Shown here: positions 7,172-16,315 of the stretch, one piece after another
How positions within the stretch are numbered: the stretch's first letter is position 1
Layout of the letters: every line of letters starts with the position of its first letter
Assembly: GCA_946614255.1 (NCBI GenBank)
Contig: CAMOGS010000002.1
Coordinates: 1-64,000, forward strand
DNA: 64,000 nt
DNA from: UBA3871 sp002392265
GTDB lineage: Bacteria; Bacillota; Clostridia; Peptostreptococcales; Anaerovoracaceae
Direction: 5' to 3'
Made by a program: the position numbers and the translations under genes
The notes under the pieces: generated by a model
What the model saw: only the letters and a program-made list of their open reading frames with translations
Database searches by the model: none
Told to the model about the DNA's origin: nothing

Positions 7172-9094
7172 CTATACATCAAGTGTTGCATATTTTGCAT
7201 TTTCTTCAATGAATTTTTTGCGAGGCGGAACCTTGTCGCCCATCAGGATGGTAAATATTTCATCTGCAGCTGTAGCATCATCCATGGTAATCTGCACGAG
7301 AGTTCTCTTTGTGTAGTCCATGGTTGTGTCCCAAAGCTGCTCTGCATCCATTTCACCAAGACCCTTGTACCTCTGGATGTCGGCTTTACCCGGCTGATCT
7401 GCCAGAGAAGCGAGGAGCTTTTCCTGTTCCTTGTCAGAGTAGGTGTAATAAACATCCTTGCCCTTCTTTACCTGGAACAGAGGTGGCTGAGCCGCATATA
7501 CATATCCTCCTTCGATCAGCGGAGTCATGTACCTGAAGAAGAATGTCAGAAGAAGCGTACGAATGTGAGCACCGTCGACATCGGCATCGGTCATGATGAT
7601 AATCTTGTGGTATCTCAGTTTTTCAATATTGAACTCTGATCCGATACCGCAGCCGAATGCTGTGATCATATTCTTTATTTCTTCGGAATTTAATATCTTG
7701 TCAAGTCTTGCTTTTTCAACGTTTAATATCTTTCCGCGAAGTGGCAGAATTGCCTGGCGCTTGCGGTCGCGGCCGTCCTTTGCGGAACCGCCGGCGGAAT
7801 CACCCTCGACAATGTAAATTTCGCACTTGCTCGGATCCTTTTCGGAGCAGTCTGCAAGCTTGCCCGGAAGAGCAAAGCTGTCGAGCGCATTCTTGCGGCG
7901 TGTCAAATCTCTGGCCTTGCGAGCGGCTTCTCTGGCTCTGGCAGCGCGTAAGCACTTGTCGAGTATAATCTTTGCCTGTGCAGGATTTTCTTCAAGGAAG
8001 GCTGTGAGGTTTTCCGTTGTGGTTGTTTCAACAAATCCACGCATTTCAGGATTTCCGAGCTTTGTCTTTGTCTGACCTTCAAACTCAGGCTCCTGCAGCT
8101 TTACGGAAACGATGGCCGTCAGACCTTCGCGAACATCCTCACCGGAGAGAGGATCGTCCTTGTCCTTGAGGAAATTATTTTTGCGTGCATAATCGTTAAA
8201 GACCTTTGTAAGCGCGGTCTTAAATCCGACCATGTGCGTACCGCCTTCGGTGGTACTGATATTATTTGCATAGGAAAGCACGAGCTCGTTGTATTTATCG
8301 GTGTACTGCATTGCAATTTCAACCTCGAGCTCTGCTCTGATATATTCAAAATAAATGATGTCGGGATGAATGGCTTCCTTGTTTTGGTTCTGGAACTTTA
8401 CGAATTCGCGGATACCACCCTCGTAGTGGAATTCTTCCTTCTTTTTGTGGTCCTCGCGCTTGTCTTCAAGCGTAATTTTGATGCCCTTGTTCAGGAACGC
8501 CATCTCTCTGAGACGGTGCTGCAGAGTTTCATAGTTAAAGATGGTTTCTTCGAAGATCTCAGGGTCCGGCCAAAAGATGGTTTTTGAACCTGTCTTTCGG
8601 CTTTCACCTATTTCATGCATCTTTTCTACGGTCTTTCCTCTTTCAAAAGCAATCGCATAAATTTTGCCGTTTCTTCTAACCTCTACCTCCATTCTGGTGG
8701 AGAGGGCATTTACTACTGAAGCACCAACTCCGTGGAGACCGCCTGATACCTTGTATCCTCCGCCGCCGAACTTACCGCCGGCATGCAGCACGGTATGAAT
8801 AACCTCTACAGCCGGAATACCCATCTTCGGATGGATGTCAACCGGCATGCCGCGGCCGTCGTCCTCAACCATAATAGAGTTATCGCTCTGGATGGTTATA
8901 TTTATATTTTTGCAAAAACCGGCTAACGCTTCATCGACGGAGTTATCCACTATTTCATATACCAAGTGGTGAAGTCCCCTCGGGCCTGTTGAACCGATAT
9001 ACATACCCGGTCTTTTGCGAACCGGATCCAGACCTTCCAAGACTTGTATTTGCTCAGCGCCATATGAAGCGGCTGCCATTTCCTTTTCAGTCAT
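7172..9094 (-). CDS. gyrB: DNA gyrase subunit B
   Basis: GyrB is the ATPase subunit of gyrase. At 640 residues it is a typical Gram-positive GyrB. The GHKL ATP-binding motifs are present: D-N-S-V-D-E-A-L-A-G near residue 50, then D-D-G-R-G-M-P and the glycine-rich G-G-L-H-G-V-G-A-S. The TOPRIM domain shows E-G-D-S-A-G-G-S-A-K-D-G-R-D-R, and later D-A-D-V-D-G-A-H-I-R-T-L. The minus-strand start ATG follows GAAAGGGAATG. Its usual neighbour recF is separated from it by three signalling genes, which is unusual for the dnaA-gyrA arm. Confidence 0.98.
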   Translation of the reverse strand: MTEKEMAAASYGAEQIQVLEGLDPVRKRPGMYIGSTGPRGLHHLVYEIVDNSVDEALAGFCKNINITIQSDNSIMVEDDGRGMPVDIHPKMGIPAVEVIHTVLHAGGKFGGGGYKVSGGLHGVGASVVNALSTRMEVEVRRNGKIYAIAFERGKTVEKMHEIGESRKTGSKTIFWPDPEIFEETIFNYETLQHRLREMAFLNKGIKITLEDKREDHKKKEEFHYEGGIREFVKFQNQNKEAIHPDIIYFEYIRAELEVEIAMQYTDKYNELVLSYANNISTTEGGTHMVGFKTALTKVFNDYARKNNFLKDKDDPLSGEDVREGLTAIVSVKLQEPEFEGQTKTKLGNPEMRGFVETTTTENLTAFLEENPAQAKIILDKCLRAARAREAARKARDLTRRKNALDSFALPGKLADCSEKDPSKCEIYIVEGDSAGGSAKDGRDRKRQAILPLRGKILNVEKARLDKILNSEEIKNMITAFGCGIGSEFNIEKLRYHKIIIMTDADVDGAHIRTLLLTFFFRYMTPLIEGGYVYAAQPPLFQVKKGKDVYYTYSDKEQEKLLASLADQPGKADIQRYKGLGEMDAEQLWDTTMDYTKRTLVQITMDDATAADEIFTILMGDKVPPRKKFIEENAKYATLDV

Positions 9095-9264
9095 TGCATC
9101 ATTCCCTTTCTTTTTGTTTCTTTGCTTTTAGGTGTTTCTTTACACACAAAATCATTATATCGCAATATTTGCCGTTTTTCAAGAAAAAGTGTGTAATATC
9201 GTTAATTTTTGGCTCGTAGCGGTATATTTTTCTGAGGGTATATACCCGTTTCCAAAAATGGCAA

Positions 9265-9302
9265 TAAAAAAGGCGGTTTCCACTACTTTTTCACCGCCTT
9301 TA
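9265..9302 (-). terminator. Intrinsic terminator after the response regulator gene
   Basis: On the minus strand an AAAGGCGGT / ACCGCCTTT stem is followed by a T-rich stretch. It separates the response regulator gene from gyrB, so gyrB likely has its own promoter in the gap 9095-9264. Confidence 0.75.
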
Positions 9303-9334
9303 ATAGTCTTTTTTTCCGTCTATATTTTCCGCAT

Positions 9335-10138
9335 TTAGCCCTTATAAAGATTTTCCCACTTCGTTTTGTTAAAGAAATTTTCAATCGAAGCCATAATCTC
9401 AGTCCTCGGCAAAGATTTCAAAAGATATCCGTCAGGCCTCAGCGCCATAACTTTTTCAACGCTCTCACGGTCGTCTCTGCCGGTCAGGAAGATTACCGGA
9501 ATATTTGCCGAATTGTTTTCACTTCTGATCATTTCCAGCACCTGCGGACCCGGAGTTATCGGCATATCATAATCAAGCAGAATTAAATCCGGCCTGTGTG
9601 TCGCAAGCCAGGTAATTGCCTGCATGCCTGATATTGTGGCTGTCACCTCATACATCTCGCCAAACCAGCTTTGCAGCGTCTGGAGAAAGGTTGCGTCGTC
9701 GTCTACCAGCAGCAAATGCTTTCTCTCTTTGTGCGCCACGCTCGTATTTATCACAGATGTCAGGTAAAGAGAAATATTTTTGAAATCCGCAGGCCTCAAA
9801 AATTCCTTCATTACCATTTTTTTAGGAATAATTTCCTCAAGGTCTTCGATTTCTTTTTTATATCCGAGAATAAAAATAGGTTTATTTTCGCTAAAGCAAA
9901 GGTCCTTCAGAAAGACCATTTCTTCCTGCTTTGTGCTCATGCCTTCGCCGGCGAAAATGATATAAACATCCGCCTCGTCGTTTTCTTTCCTGATTTCTTC
10001 AATATTCGGCGAAATCATGGAAGCCCCTATGCCGCTTTCCTTTAGTATCGAAACCAGCATATTTGCCATAAGTGCGGGACCTCTGTTTAATATAACTACT
10101 TTTCCTTCGGTATTGTTTACAGGTAATGCTTTTGCCAT
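9335..10138 (-). CDS. Response regulator with a pseudo-receiver and a receiver domain, no output domain
   Basis: Residues about 140-260 form a normal receiver domain. An acidic D-D-D pocket follows the L-L-L-V strand, the phospho-acceptor Asp is in L-I-L-L-D-Y-D-M-P, a Thr is in I-F-L-T-G-R, and a conserved Lys is in Y-L-L-K-S. Residues about 10-125 look like a second, degenerate receiver in which the acceptor region reads A-D-V-Y-I-I-F. There is no DNA-binding or enzymatic output domain, so it would work by protein contact or as a phosphate sink. It lies 15 bp downstream of the hybrid histidine kinase and likely receives phosphate from that kinase's Hpt domain. A terminator follows it. Confidence 0.8.
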   Translation of the reverse strand: MAKALPVNNTEGKVVILNRGPALMANMLVSILKESGIGASMISPNIEEIRKENDEADVYIIFAGEGMSTKQEEMVFLKDLCFSENKPIFILGYKKEIEDLEEIIPKKMVMKEFLRPADFKNISLYLTSVINTSVAHKERKHLLLVDDDATFLQTLQSWFGEMYEVTATISGMQAITWLATHRPDLILLDYDMPITPGPQVLEMIRSENNSANIPVIFLTGRDDRESVEKVMALRPDGYLLKSLPRTEIMASIENFFNKTKWENLYKG

Positions 10139-10153
10139 ATTTTTTGCCTTTCC

Positions 10154-12961
10154 CTATGCTTTCAACAAGTTGGCTGCTTCCTCCCAGTTAAATTCCGAAA
10201 CAGCATGCTTTATTTTTTCAAAACGCTCTTTTTCGCTTTCCGGAATTGCATAATCTGCGAGGTAGTTAAATATATAATTTGCGCTTTCGGTATCCATGTT
10301 TGAAACCGCCACCAAAAGACCTTCGTAGGCTTCCGTCAGCTCCGCTTCGGTTATCTCCGAAAGATTTTCGGCGTTTTCCTCCGGCTCCTTTTGGCAAAGC
10401 GGTGCCAAGCCTTCACATACCGCGCGAATCTGCGCCGTCAGGCTATCAATTTCAGCTGCCACAATGTCATACTCTCCATTTTTGCCGGCAAGCTCAAGCT
10501 TTTCCGCCAAGCTGCCTATTTCCTCCGCACCGATGGCACGCGACAAGCTCTTTATTGCATGCACCTTTACTGTCGTATTCTCTTTATCGCCCGACTCCCA
10601 AAGACGATCTATCTCGTCTGCTGAGGAAGCAGCATTGCTGCCGTAAATTTTCAGAGTTTCGAGATAAGACTCCGCATCTCCGCAGTGGGAAAGACCTTTT
10701 TTGACATCGAGAGCTTTAATATCAAAGAGCCAGTCCGGAACGCTTTGCTTTTCGGAAGCGCTTTCATTTGGCGTTTCCCCGGAAACACTCTTTATGATTT
10801 TTTCCTTTGGAAGATACATCATCAGCATCTCTTCAAGTCTGTCCGTATCTATAGGCTTGGTCAGATAGTCATCAAAGCCCTTCCTGAGATATTCATCTCT
10901 GGCGCCTGCTACCGCATTCGCCGTAAGACAGATAATCGGAGTATACAGGTTTTTGTTTTCGGAATCAAAGCGCATTTCACGCAGTGTCTGGATTCCATCC
11001 TTTCCCGGCATCATATGGTCAAGCAGGATTAAATCGTATTTCTTTTCGTGCGTCATGCCGATGCACTCATCGCCGCTTGTTGCAGTATCGATTTTCACTG
11101 CGGTTGTTTTAAGAAGGCTCTTAATAACCGCAAGGTTCATAGGAACATCATCAACCACAAGCAGTTCGGCCTGCGGAGCGGTGAATTTCTCTTTGTACTT
11201 CTTTTGCTTTGAAAGGGATTTATGATAAGCTTCCTCGTAATCACCGAGCTCTTCCCAAGTGCGTACTTTCTGCTTTAACTTAAACGAGAATGTCGAACCT
11301 TCGCCGTAAACGCTCTGTACTTCAAGACTGCTCCCCATCTTTTCAAGGAGATTCTTCGTAATAGTCATACCGAGACCCGCACCTTCAATATTGCGATTTC
11401 TCTCCTCCTCGACGCGTTCGAATTTGATGAAGATTTTTTCTATATCCTCGGCCTTTATTCCGATACCCGTATCTGTAACGGAAACATCAAGCATTACATT
11501 TTTATCGTCATCAGGTATCCGTTCATATCCTATGCGGAAGGTTACGCTGCCCTCCTGAGTGTATTTGACAGCATTTGTAAGTATATTTGCAATAACCTGC
11601 TTTATGCGAATCTCATCTCCGCAGAGCTGTTTTGGCAGTCTCCTGTCAAAATCAAGCTTTAATAGCAGACCCTTTCGATCGGCTCTGGCCTGAATCATGG
11701 TGACCAGGTCATTTATCATTGAAGAAAGGTCGTAATCAACATCAATGATTTCGATTTTTCCCTCCTCAATTTTTGAAAAATCGAGGATGTCATTAACCAG
11801 GCCAAGCAGAGTATTTCCGGCTACTCTGACATTTTTTGAATAGGTTAATATGTTTTCCTCTTCGCTCTCTCTCAGAATCATCTCATTCATACCGAGGATT
11901 GCGTTAATCGGTGTTCGAATTTCATGTGACATGTTCGAGAGGAAGGAAGATTTTGCTTCGCTTGCAGCGATTGCCTTTTTTGTCTGCTCGTTTAATATCT
12001 GAGCCAGTCTGCTTTTTCTACCTGAATAAATCATGATTGCCAAAAGCACTGCAACGCTCAAAATCAGGGTAATAATAGTATAATTAAGGATTTCCTTCAG
12101 CCTTGCAAGCTGCTTTGTCGCATCGAAAAGAGAAATGCAAAGCCAATCATTTTCTATTTTTACCTTGTAGCCTATATACTCTTTATCATTGTAGGTAAGA
12201 GAAAAATTGTCATCCTTTGTCTCTGTCATAGCATCTACAACCGCACTTCCAAAGGTGTCCTCTTCTTTGTAATAATTTTTTCCTACTTCGTATTTGTCAG
12301 AATGGGCAATAACCTGATATTTTCTGTCAAGAACGATTTCTACGTTTGAATTGCCACTTTTGGTAGAAAGCTCTTCTGTCAGTCTTTGAAGTCTTCCCAT
12401 AGAAAAATCCGCTGCAACAACACCCTTTGTATCACAAAGCGTTTTTGCAAGCGTTATCATCATAGTATGTGTGTAGCTGTCGAGATATGGATCCACTACG
12501 GCAACTCTTCCTATATTGGCCTTTGCGCCTATATACCAAGGGCGCTCTATCGGGTTATAGCCCTCATCCGGAATCCAGCCGAGCGAATCGATATAAGTGT
12601 CGCAAATATAGCCGTACAAGCCCGTTGAATCGCCTGAAGTTACGCATTCAATAACCGGCGTACTTGAAATCATAAAGGATTCGACATCTTCTACACTTAC
12701 TCCGTCACGAATCATATTGTCCAGGGAATAACTCATTAAATTTATCGTGTTTATTCCCTTTGAGAGATATTTGTTTATCTGCTCTGCAGAAGAAATCGCC
12801 CCAATCTGACCCTGGTGAATGATATTTTCACGGGTCTCATTGTAAAGCAAAGTATAGTAAGTAAAAATAACCCCTATAAACATTATGATTATAAGAAAGG
12901 TTACCACTATGTTCGACAAATAGTGAATTATAAATTTTTCTATTTTTTTCTTTCCCATCAC
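10154..12961 (-). CDS. Hybrid sensor histidine kinase: dCache sensor, HisKA, HATPase, receiver, Hpt
   Basis: A 935-residue membrane sensor. A first membrane helix (about residues 15-36) and a second (about 290-312) enclose an extracellular double-Cache domain recognised by R-P-W-Y-I-G-A and V-D-P-Y-L-D-S. Next comes HisKA with the phospho-His in F-L-S-N-M-S-H-E-I-R-T-P. The ATPase domain follows with N-A-V-K-Y-T, D-T-G-I-G-I and G-A-G-L-G-M. Then a receiver domain (L-I-L-L-D-H-M-M-P) and a C-terminal Hpt with K-V-H-A-I-K-S. This is a full internal phosphorelay that can hand phosphate to the stand-alone regulator 15 bp downstream. Cache domains commonly bind amino acids or small acids; here the upstream solute-binding lipoprotein hints at an amino-acid signal (inference). 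Either the GTG at 12961 or the adjacent ATG at 12958 could start it. Confidence 0.9.
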   Translation of the reverse strand: MMGKKKIEKFIIHYLSNIVVTFLIIIMFIGVIFTYYTLLYNETRENIIHQGQIGAISSAEQINKYLSKGINTINLMSYSLDNMIRDGVSVEDVESFMISSTPVIECVTSGDSTGLYGYICDTYIDSLGWIPDEGYNPIERPWYIGAKANIGRVAVVDPYLDSYTHTMMITLAKTLCDTKGVVAADFSMGRLQRLTEELSTKSGNSNVEIVLDRKYQVIAHSDKYEVGKNYYKEEDTFGSAVVDAMTETKDDNFSLTYNDKEYIGYKVKIENDWLCISLFDATKQLARLKEILNYTIITLILSVAVLLAIMIYSGRKSRLAQILNEQTKKAIAASEAKSSFLSNMSHEIRTPINAILGMNEMILRESEEENILTYSKNVRVAGNTLLGLVNDILDFSKIEEGKIEIIDVDYDLSSMINDLVTMIQARADRKGLLLKLDFDRRLPKQLCGDEIRIKQVIANILTNAVKYTQEGSVTFRIGYERIPDDDKNVMLDVSVTDTGIGIKAEDIEKIFIKFERVEEERNRNIEGAGLGMTITKNLLEKMGSSLEVQSVYGEGSTFSFKLKQKVRTWEELGDYEEAYHKSLSKQKKYKEKFTAPQAELLVVDDVPMNLAVIKSLLKTTAVKIDTATSGDECIGMTHEKKYDLILLDHMMPGKDGIQTLREMRFDSENKNLYTPIICLTANAVAGARDEYLRKGFDDYLTKPIDTDRLEEMLMMYLPKEKIIKSVSGETPNESASEKQSVPDWLFDIKALDVKKGLSHCGDAESYLETLKIYGSNAASSADEIDRLWESGDKENTTVKVHAIKSLSRAIGAEEIGSLAEKLELAGKNGEYDIVAAEIDSLTAQIRAVCEGLAPLCQKEPEENAENLSEITEAELTEAYEGLLVAVSNMDTESANYIFNYLADYAIPESEKERFEKIKHAVSEFNWEEAANLLKA

Positions 12962-12980
12962 ATACGGCTCCTTTGAAAGC

Positions 12981-13799
12981 CTACTTTGCTATAGTAATAT
13001 TACTTCCGAACCATTTTTCCGAAATCTCTGCCAGAGTACCATCTGCCATCATTTCATCTATTTTTTCCTGAATTGCATCACGGAGCTTTAAATCACTCTT
13101 TCTGAAACCTATTGCATATTCATCATCTCCTAGGCTGTCTGAAAGGACATAAAATTTATCCTCATTTGTGTAAATAAAATGATATGCAAATGTAGAGTCT
13201 ATCAGTACTGCATCCAGAACCCCTCTTTGCAGCTTACTGAGTAAATTCGGATATGAATCGAGTATTACGGAAACATCATCCTTTATATCCGAAGAATAAA
13301 GAGCATCATATCCTGTCGTGCCCTTTTGAACGCCAACTACTTTATTAATCAGATCTCTTGAAGATCTGGCCTCACTTTTCCCGGGAACCAGGAATATAAA
13401 GCTGTTGTTGAGATAAGGCTCAGAAAGTGCCATACTTTCTTCTCTGCTCGGAGTAATTGACATCGCACTCCAAATACAATCCACACCATTATTATTCAGA
13501 ATATCTTCTTTTTCGCTCCAGGTTATTTTTTTTGGCACATATTCTACGCCAAGCCTGCTGCAAACCTCTCTGGCCATATCAACATCAAAGCCCATAAGTA
13601 TCCCTTTTTCGTCATAAAAGGCCATGGAGTAAAAGCCTCCGTCAATTCCTACAATCAGCTGCCCGGAGTTTAATACTTTTTCGAGAGAATCATCCTTTGT
13701 TTTTTCGGTTGTATCTACGCATCCTGTTATTGCAACAGAAAAAAACAGCATAAAGGCAACCAGAAAGCATATTTTTCTTTTACTATTTTTTCTTTCCAT
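12981..13799 (-). CDS. Extracellular solute-binding lipoprotein, family 3 (amino-acid type), without ABC partners
   Basis: The protein starts M-E-R-K-N-S-K-R-K, then a hydrophobic segment and a lipobox A-I-T-G-C, so it should be a lipoprotein on the outer face of the membrane. The mature part matches the bacterial SBP family 3. It opens with L-I-V-G-I-D, has G-F-D-V-D-M-A-R-E-V about 45 residues later, W-S-A-M-S-I-T-P-S-R-E, then E-K-W-F-G near the end. No permease or ATPase gene is near; instead the next genes are a hybrid histidine kinase and a response regulator. This suggests a sensing role, presenting a ligand to the Cache sensor, rather than transport (inference). A GTG start at 13820 is also possible. 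Confidence 0.85.
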   Translation of the reverse strand: MERKNSKRKICFLVAFMLFFSVAITGCVDTTEKTKDDSLEKVLNSGQLIVGIDGGFYSMAFYDEKGILMGFDVDMAREVCSRLGVEYVPKKITWSEKEDILNNNGVDCIWSAMSITPSREESMALSEPYLNNSFIFLVPGKSEARSSRDLINKVVGVQKGTTGYDALYSSDIKDDVSVILDSYPNLLSKLQRGVLDAVLIDSTFAYHFIYTNEDKFYVLSDSLGDDEYAIGFRKSDLKLRDAIQEKIDEMMADGTLAEISEKWFGSNITIAK

Positions 13800-13835
13800 T
13801 TTATTTCTCTGAAACAACACTTCTTTTGGTTTTTA

Positions 13836-15026
13836 TTATTTTTTATCCCCTAAAAGCTTTCCGAGCTTTTTTTCCAAAAGCTCTTTTTTCTTTTCGTTAT
13901 CCACGCTTTGGGCAGTCTTTTCGGCTTCGTCTTTATTTTTTGCAACGCCCTTTGATATATTAAATACCTTTCCTGTTTTAAACGATTCCTTTACCTGATC
14001 GTAAAGGTCGGTAGTTGTTACGAAAAGCTGAACATCTCCGAAAGATTCGATCATATAAGCCTGACGCTCACTGTCAAGTTCCGACATTACATCATCGAGC
14101 AGCAAAATAGGGCTCTCTCCGGTTTCCTCCTTTATTATTCTGACCTCGGCAAGCTTTAACGCTAAAGCAGCGGTTCTCTGCTGTCCCTGCGATCCGTAAT
14201 GTCTGATATCTACATTGTCTATGGTAAGCTTTATATCATCCTTGTGAGGACCCTTTGTGGTATGGTGAATTCTTATATCATTATCACGGCTCATTTCAAG
14301 CTCGTTAAAAAATAAATCCTTTTGATTCTCATTTTCTCCGGCAATAGGAATGCTCGGCTCATAAGTAATCTTTAAGGATTCTTTATGTCCGGTTATATCT
14401 TCATGTATACTCTTTGAAATTTTTGCAACCTTTTCATAGAAAAATGTTCTTTCTTTAATAAGAGGAACGCCATACTTTACAAGCTCTTCATCATATGATG
14501 CAAGTAATGACTGATCCACATGGTTTTCCTTTAAAAGAGTATTTCTCTGGTGCAGAGCTCTCCTGTAAAGTGAAAGATAAGTACTGTATGAGCCTTTCAA
14601 CTGACAAATTTCACGATTTAAAAATCTGCGGCGTTTTTCAGGTTCATCCTTTACAATTCGAAGATCTTCAGGTGTAAAAGCAACTACATAAATGTTTTTC
14701 AATATGTCTGTTGCTTTTTTAACCGGAATTCCATCAACATTTGCAGCCTTTTTTTCTTTTGAAATGGCGATTTCAATTTTAACTTCCTTGCCGTTTGCTT
14801 TTAGTGCTTTTACACCGACGCGGCAGAAATTTGCACCGAAACCAATCATTTCATTATCTTTTGATGTTCTGAAACTTTTGCCGCACGAGGACAGATAAAT
14901 CGATTCAAGAATATTCGTTTTTCCCTGGGCATTATTTCCGAGAATCAGATTAATTTTTGGATCGAATTCAATGTCTAAATGGTCGTAGTTTCTGAAATTT
15001 TCCAAGTGAAGCTCTTTAATATACAT
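13836..15026 (-). CDS. recF: DNA replication and repair protein RecF
   Basis: RecF binds ATP and gapped DNA and helps load RecA during recombinational repair. The Walker A motif G-N-N-A-Q-G-K-T is at about residues 30-37. An ABC-type signature, G-S-Q-G-Q-Q-R-T, and a Walker B, I-L-L-L-D-D-V-M-S-E-L-D, occur towards the C-terminus. The 396-residue length is longer than the usual 360-375 because of a Lys/Glu-rich tail. It follows dnaN by 13 bp. The small S4-domain gene often found between dnaN and recF in Firmicutes is absent. Confidence 0.96.
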   Translation of the reverse strand: MYIKELHLENFRNYDHLDIEFDPKINLILGNNAQGKTNILESIYLSSCGKSFRTSKDNEMIGFGANFCRVGVKALKANGKEVKIEIAISKEKKAANVDGIPVKKATDILKNIYVVAFTPEDLRIVKDEPEKRRRFLNREICQLKGSYSTYLSLYRRALHQRNTLLKENHVDQSLLASYDEELVKYGVPLIKERTFFYEKVAKISKSIHEDITGHKESLKITYEPSIPIAGENENQKDLFFNELEMSRDNDIRIHHTTKGPHKDDIKLTIDNVDIRHYGSQGQQRTAALALKLAEVRIIKEETGESPILLLDDVMSELDSERQAYMIESFGDVQLFVTTTDLYDQVKESFKTGKVFNISKGVAKNKDEAEKTAQSVDNEKKKELLEKKLGKLLGDKK

Positions 15027-15039
15027 GATTAATTTCCTT

Positions 15040-16161
15040 TTAACCTAAATTAGAAATTCTTACCGGTAAAACGAGATATTCATATTTATCTTCTTCGACG
15101 GATCTGATTATGCAAGGGTTAACAGCAGAATTGAAATCCATTATTATTTTTTCATCCTCTGTAACCTTTAACACATCCAGAATGTATTTAGAGTTAAATC
15201 CTATTTCAAGGCCTTCTCCCTCTATTTCCGCATATATCACTTCTCGAACATTTCCCTCCTCTGACCTGGAGGTAATTATTATTGAATTGTCTTCTATTTT
15301 CATTCTGATCAGATTGTTTTTTCCTTCTTTCGCAAGAAGTGAAGCTCGTTCAATACAATCTGTCATCTCTGCAGTATTTACAATTACTCTGCATTTATGT
15401 TCCTTTGGAATTATATCATTATACTTTATAAATTCCCCTTCCAGCAGCCTGATTACAACCTTTGTTTCTTCTATTTCTATCAGAGCCTTCTTTTTTGAGA
15501 AAATAATTTTTACCTCGGTATCTTCCTCAATATCTGAAATTATTTTATTTAAATTATTGAGTATTTTTGCTGTTATAATCAATGAATTTTCTTTTTCATT
15601 AGATATCTTTTTCTTGCAAACGGCCATACGGAATCCGTCCAGAGCTACCATATTAAATGAATCATTTTTCTTTTCAAGAAGAACACCTACTATAATGCCT
15701 TTTGATTCATCTATACTGGCTGAAAAGCTTGTTTTTCTGATCATTTCTTTTAATATTTCTTTATCTATTAAAAGCTGATCCTTTGCTCCTTCAATTTCTC
15801 CCAGAGCAGGAAATTCCTCCGCAGGTAATCCTACAATCTTAAATTCCGTTTCTCCGGCTCTGATGCAAACATTTCCGTCTTCACTTTCCTCTACTGTTAC
15901 TTCCGTATTTGAAGGAAGACGACGAACAATATCTTCAAAAAGTCTTGCCATTACAACAAGAGATCCTTCTTCGTAATTTTCTACATCTATTCTTTTTTCT
16001 ATAGAAAGATCTAAATCTGAAGCAGTAAGAATTAATTTTCCTTCAGAAGTAACCTTTATTAAAATTCCTCTCAATATATTTATTGTTGTCTTGCTGCTTA
16101 CAGCTTTTGAAACTGTATTTAATGCTTTAGTGAGTGTAACCTGGTTGCAAGTAAATTTCAT
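15040..16161 (-). CDS. dnaN: DNA polymerase III beta subunit (sliding clamp)
   Basis: The 373-residue protein has the three-domain repeat architecture of the bacterial sliding clamp that tethers Pol III to DNA. The N-terminus M-K-F-T-C-N-Q-V-T-L-T-K-A-L-N-T-V-S-K-A-V is typical, as is the C-terminal Y-L-V-L-P-V-R-I. Start ATG at 16159-16161 is preceded by GGAGGC on the minus strand. It lies between dnaA (154 bp upstream gap) and recF, the standard origin order. Confidence 0.97.
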   Translation of the reverse strand: MKFTCNQVTLTKALNTVSKAVSSKTTINILRGILIKVTSEGKLILTASDLDLSIEKRIDVENYEEGSLVVMARLFEDIVRRLPSNTEVTVEESEDGNVCIRAGETEFKIVGLPAEEFPALGEIEGAKDQLLIDKEILKEMIRKTSFSASIDESKGIIVGVLLEKKNDSFNMVALDGFRMAVCKKKISNEKENSLIITAKILNNLNKIISDIEEDTEVKIIFSKKKALIEIEETKVVIRLLEGEFIKYNDIIPKEHKCRVIVNTAEMTDCIERASLLAKEGKNNLIRMKIEDNSIIITSRSEEGNVREVIYAEIEGEGLEIGFNSKYILDVLKVTEDEKIIMDFNSAVNPCIIRSVEEDKYEYLVLPVRISNLG

Positions 16162-16231
16162 AGATAGCCTCCGCTGAAAATGAATTATTTTAAATAAATT
16201 TTTTAGTAATTATATTAGGGTTTGTTTATAA

Positions 16232-16240
16232 TGTGGAAAA
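16232..16240 (-). promoter_or_regulatory. DnaA box in the dnaA-dnaN gap
   Basis: TTTTCCACA on the minus strand, one mismatch from the consensus TTATCCACA. The 154-bp gap between dnaA and dnaN (16162-16315) is strongly AT-rich, as in bipartite Firmicute origins. Confidence 0.55.
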
Positions 16241-16315
16241 CTTAATTAAAGCTTTGTTTTTTAATATTTTTTGGTGTTAAAAAGAATGTTTATTAAATGT
16301 TAATAGCTGTTATTT

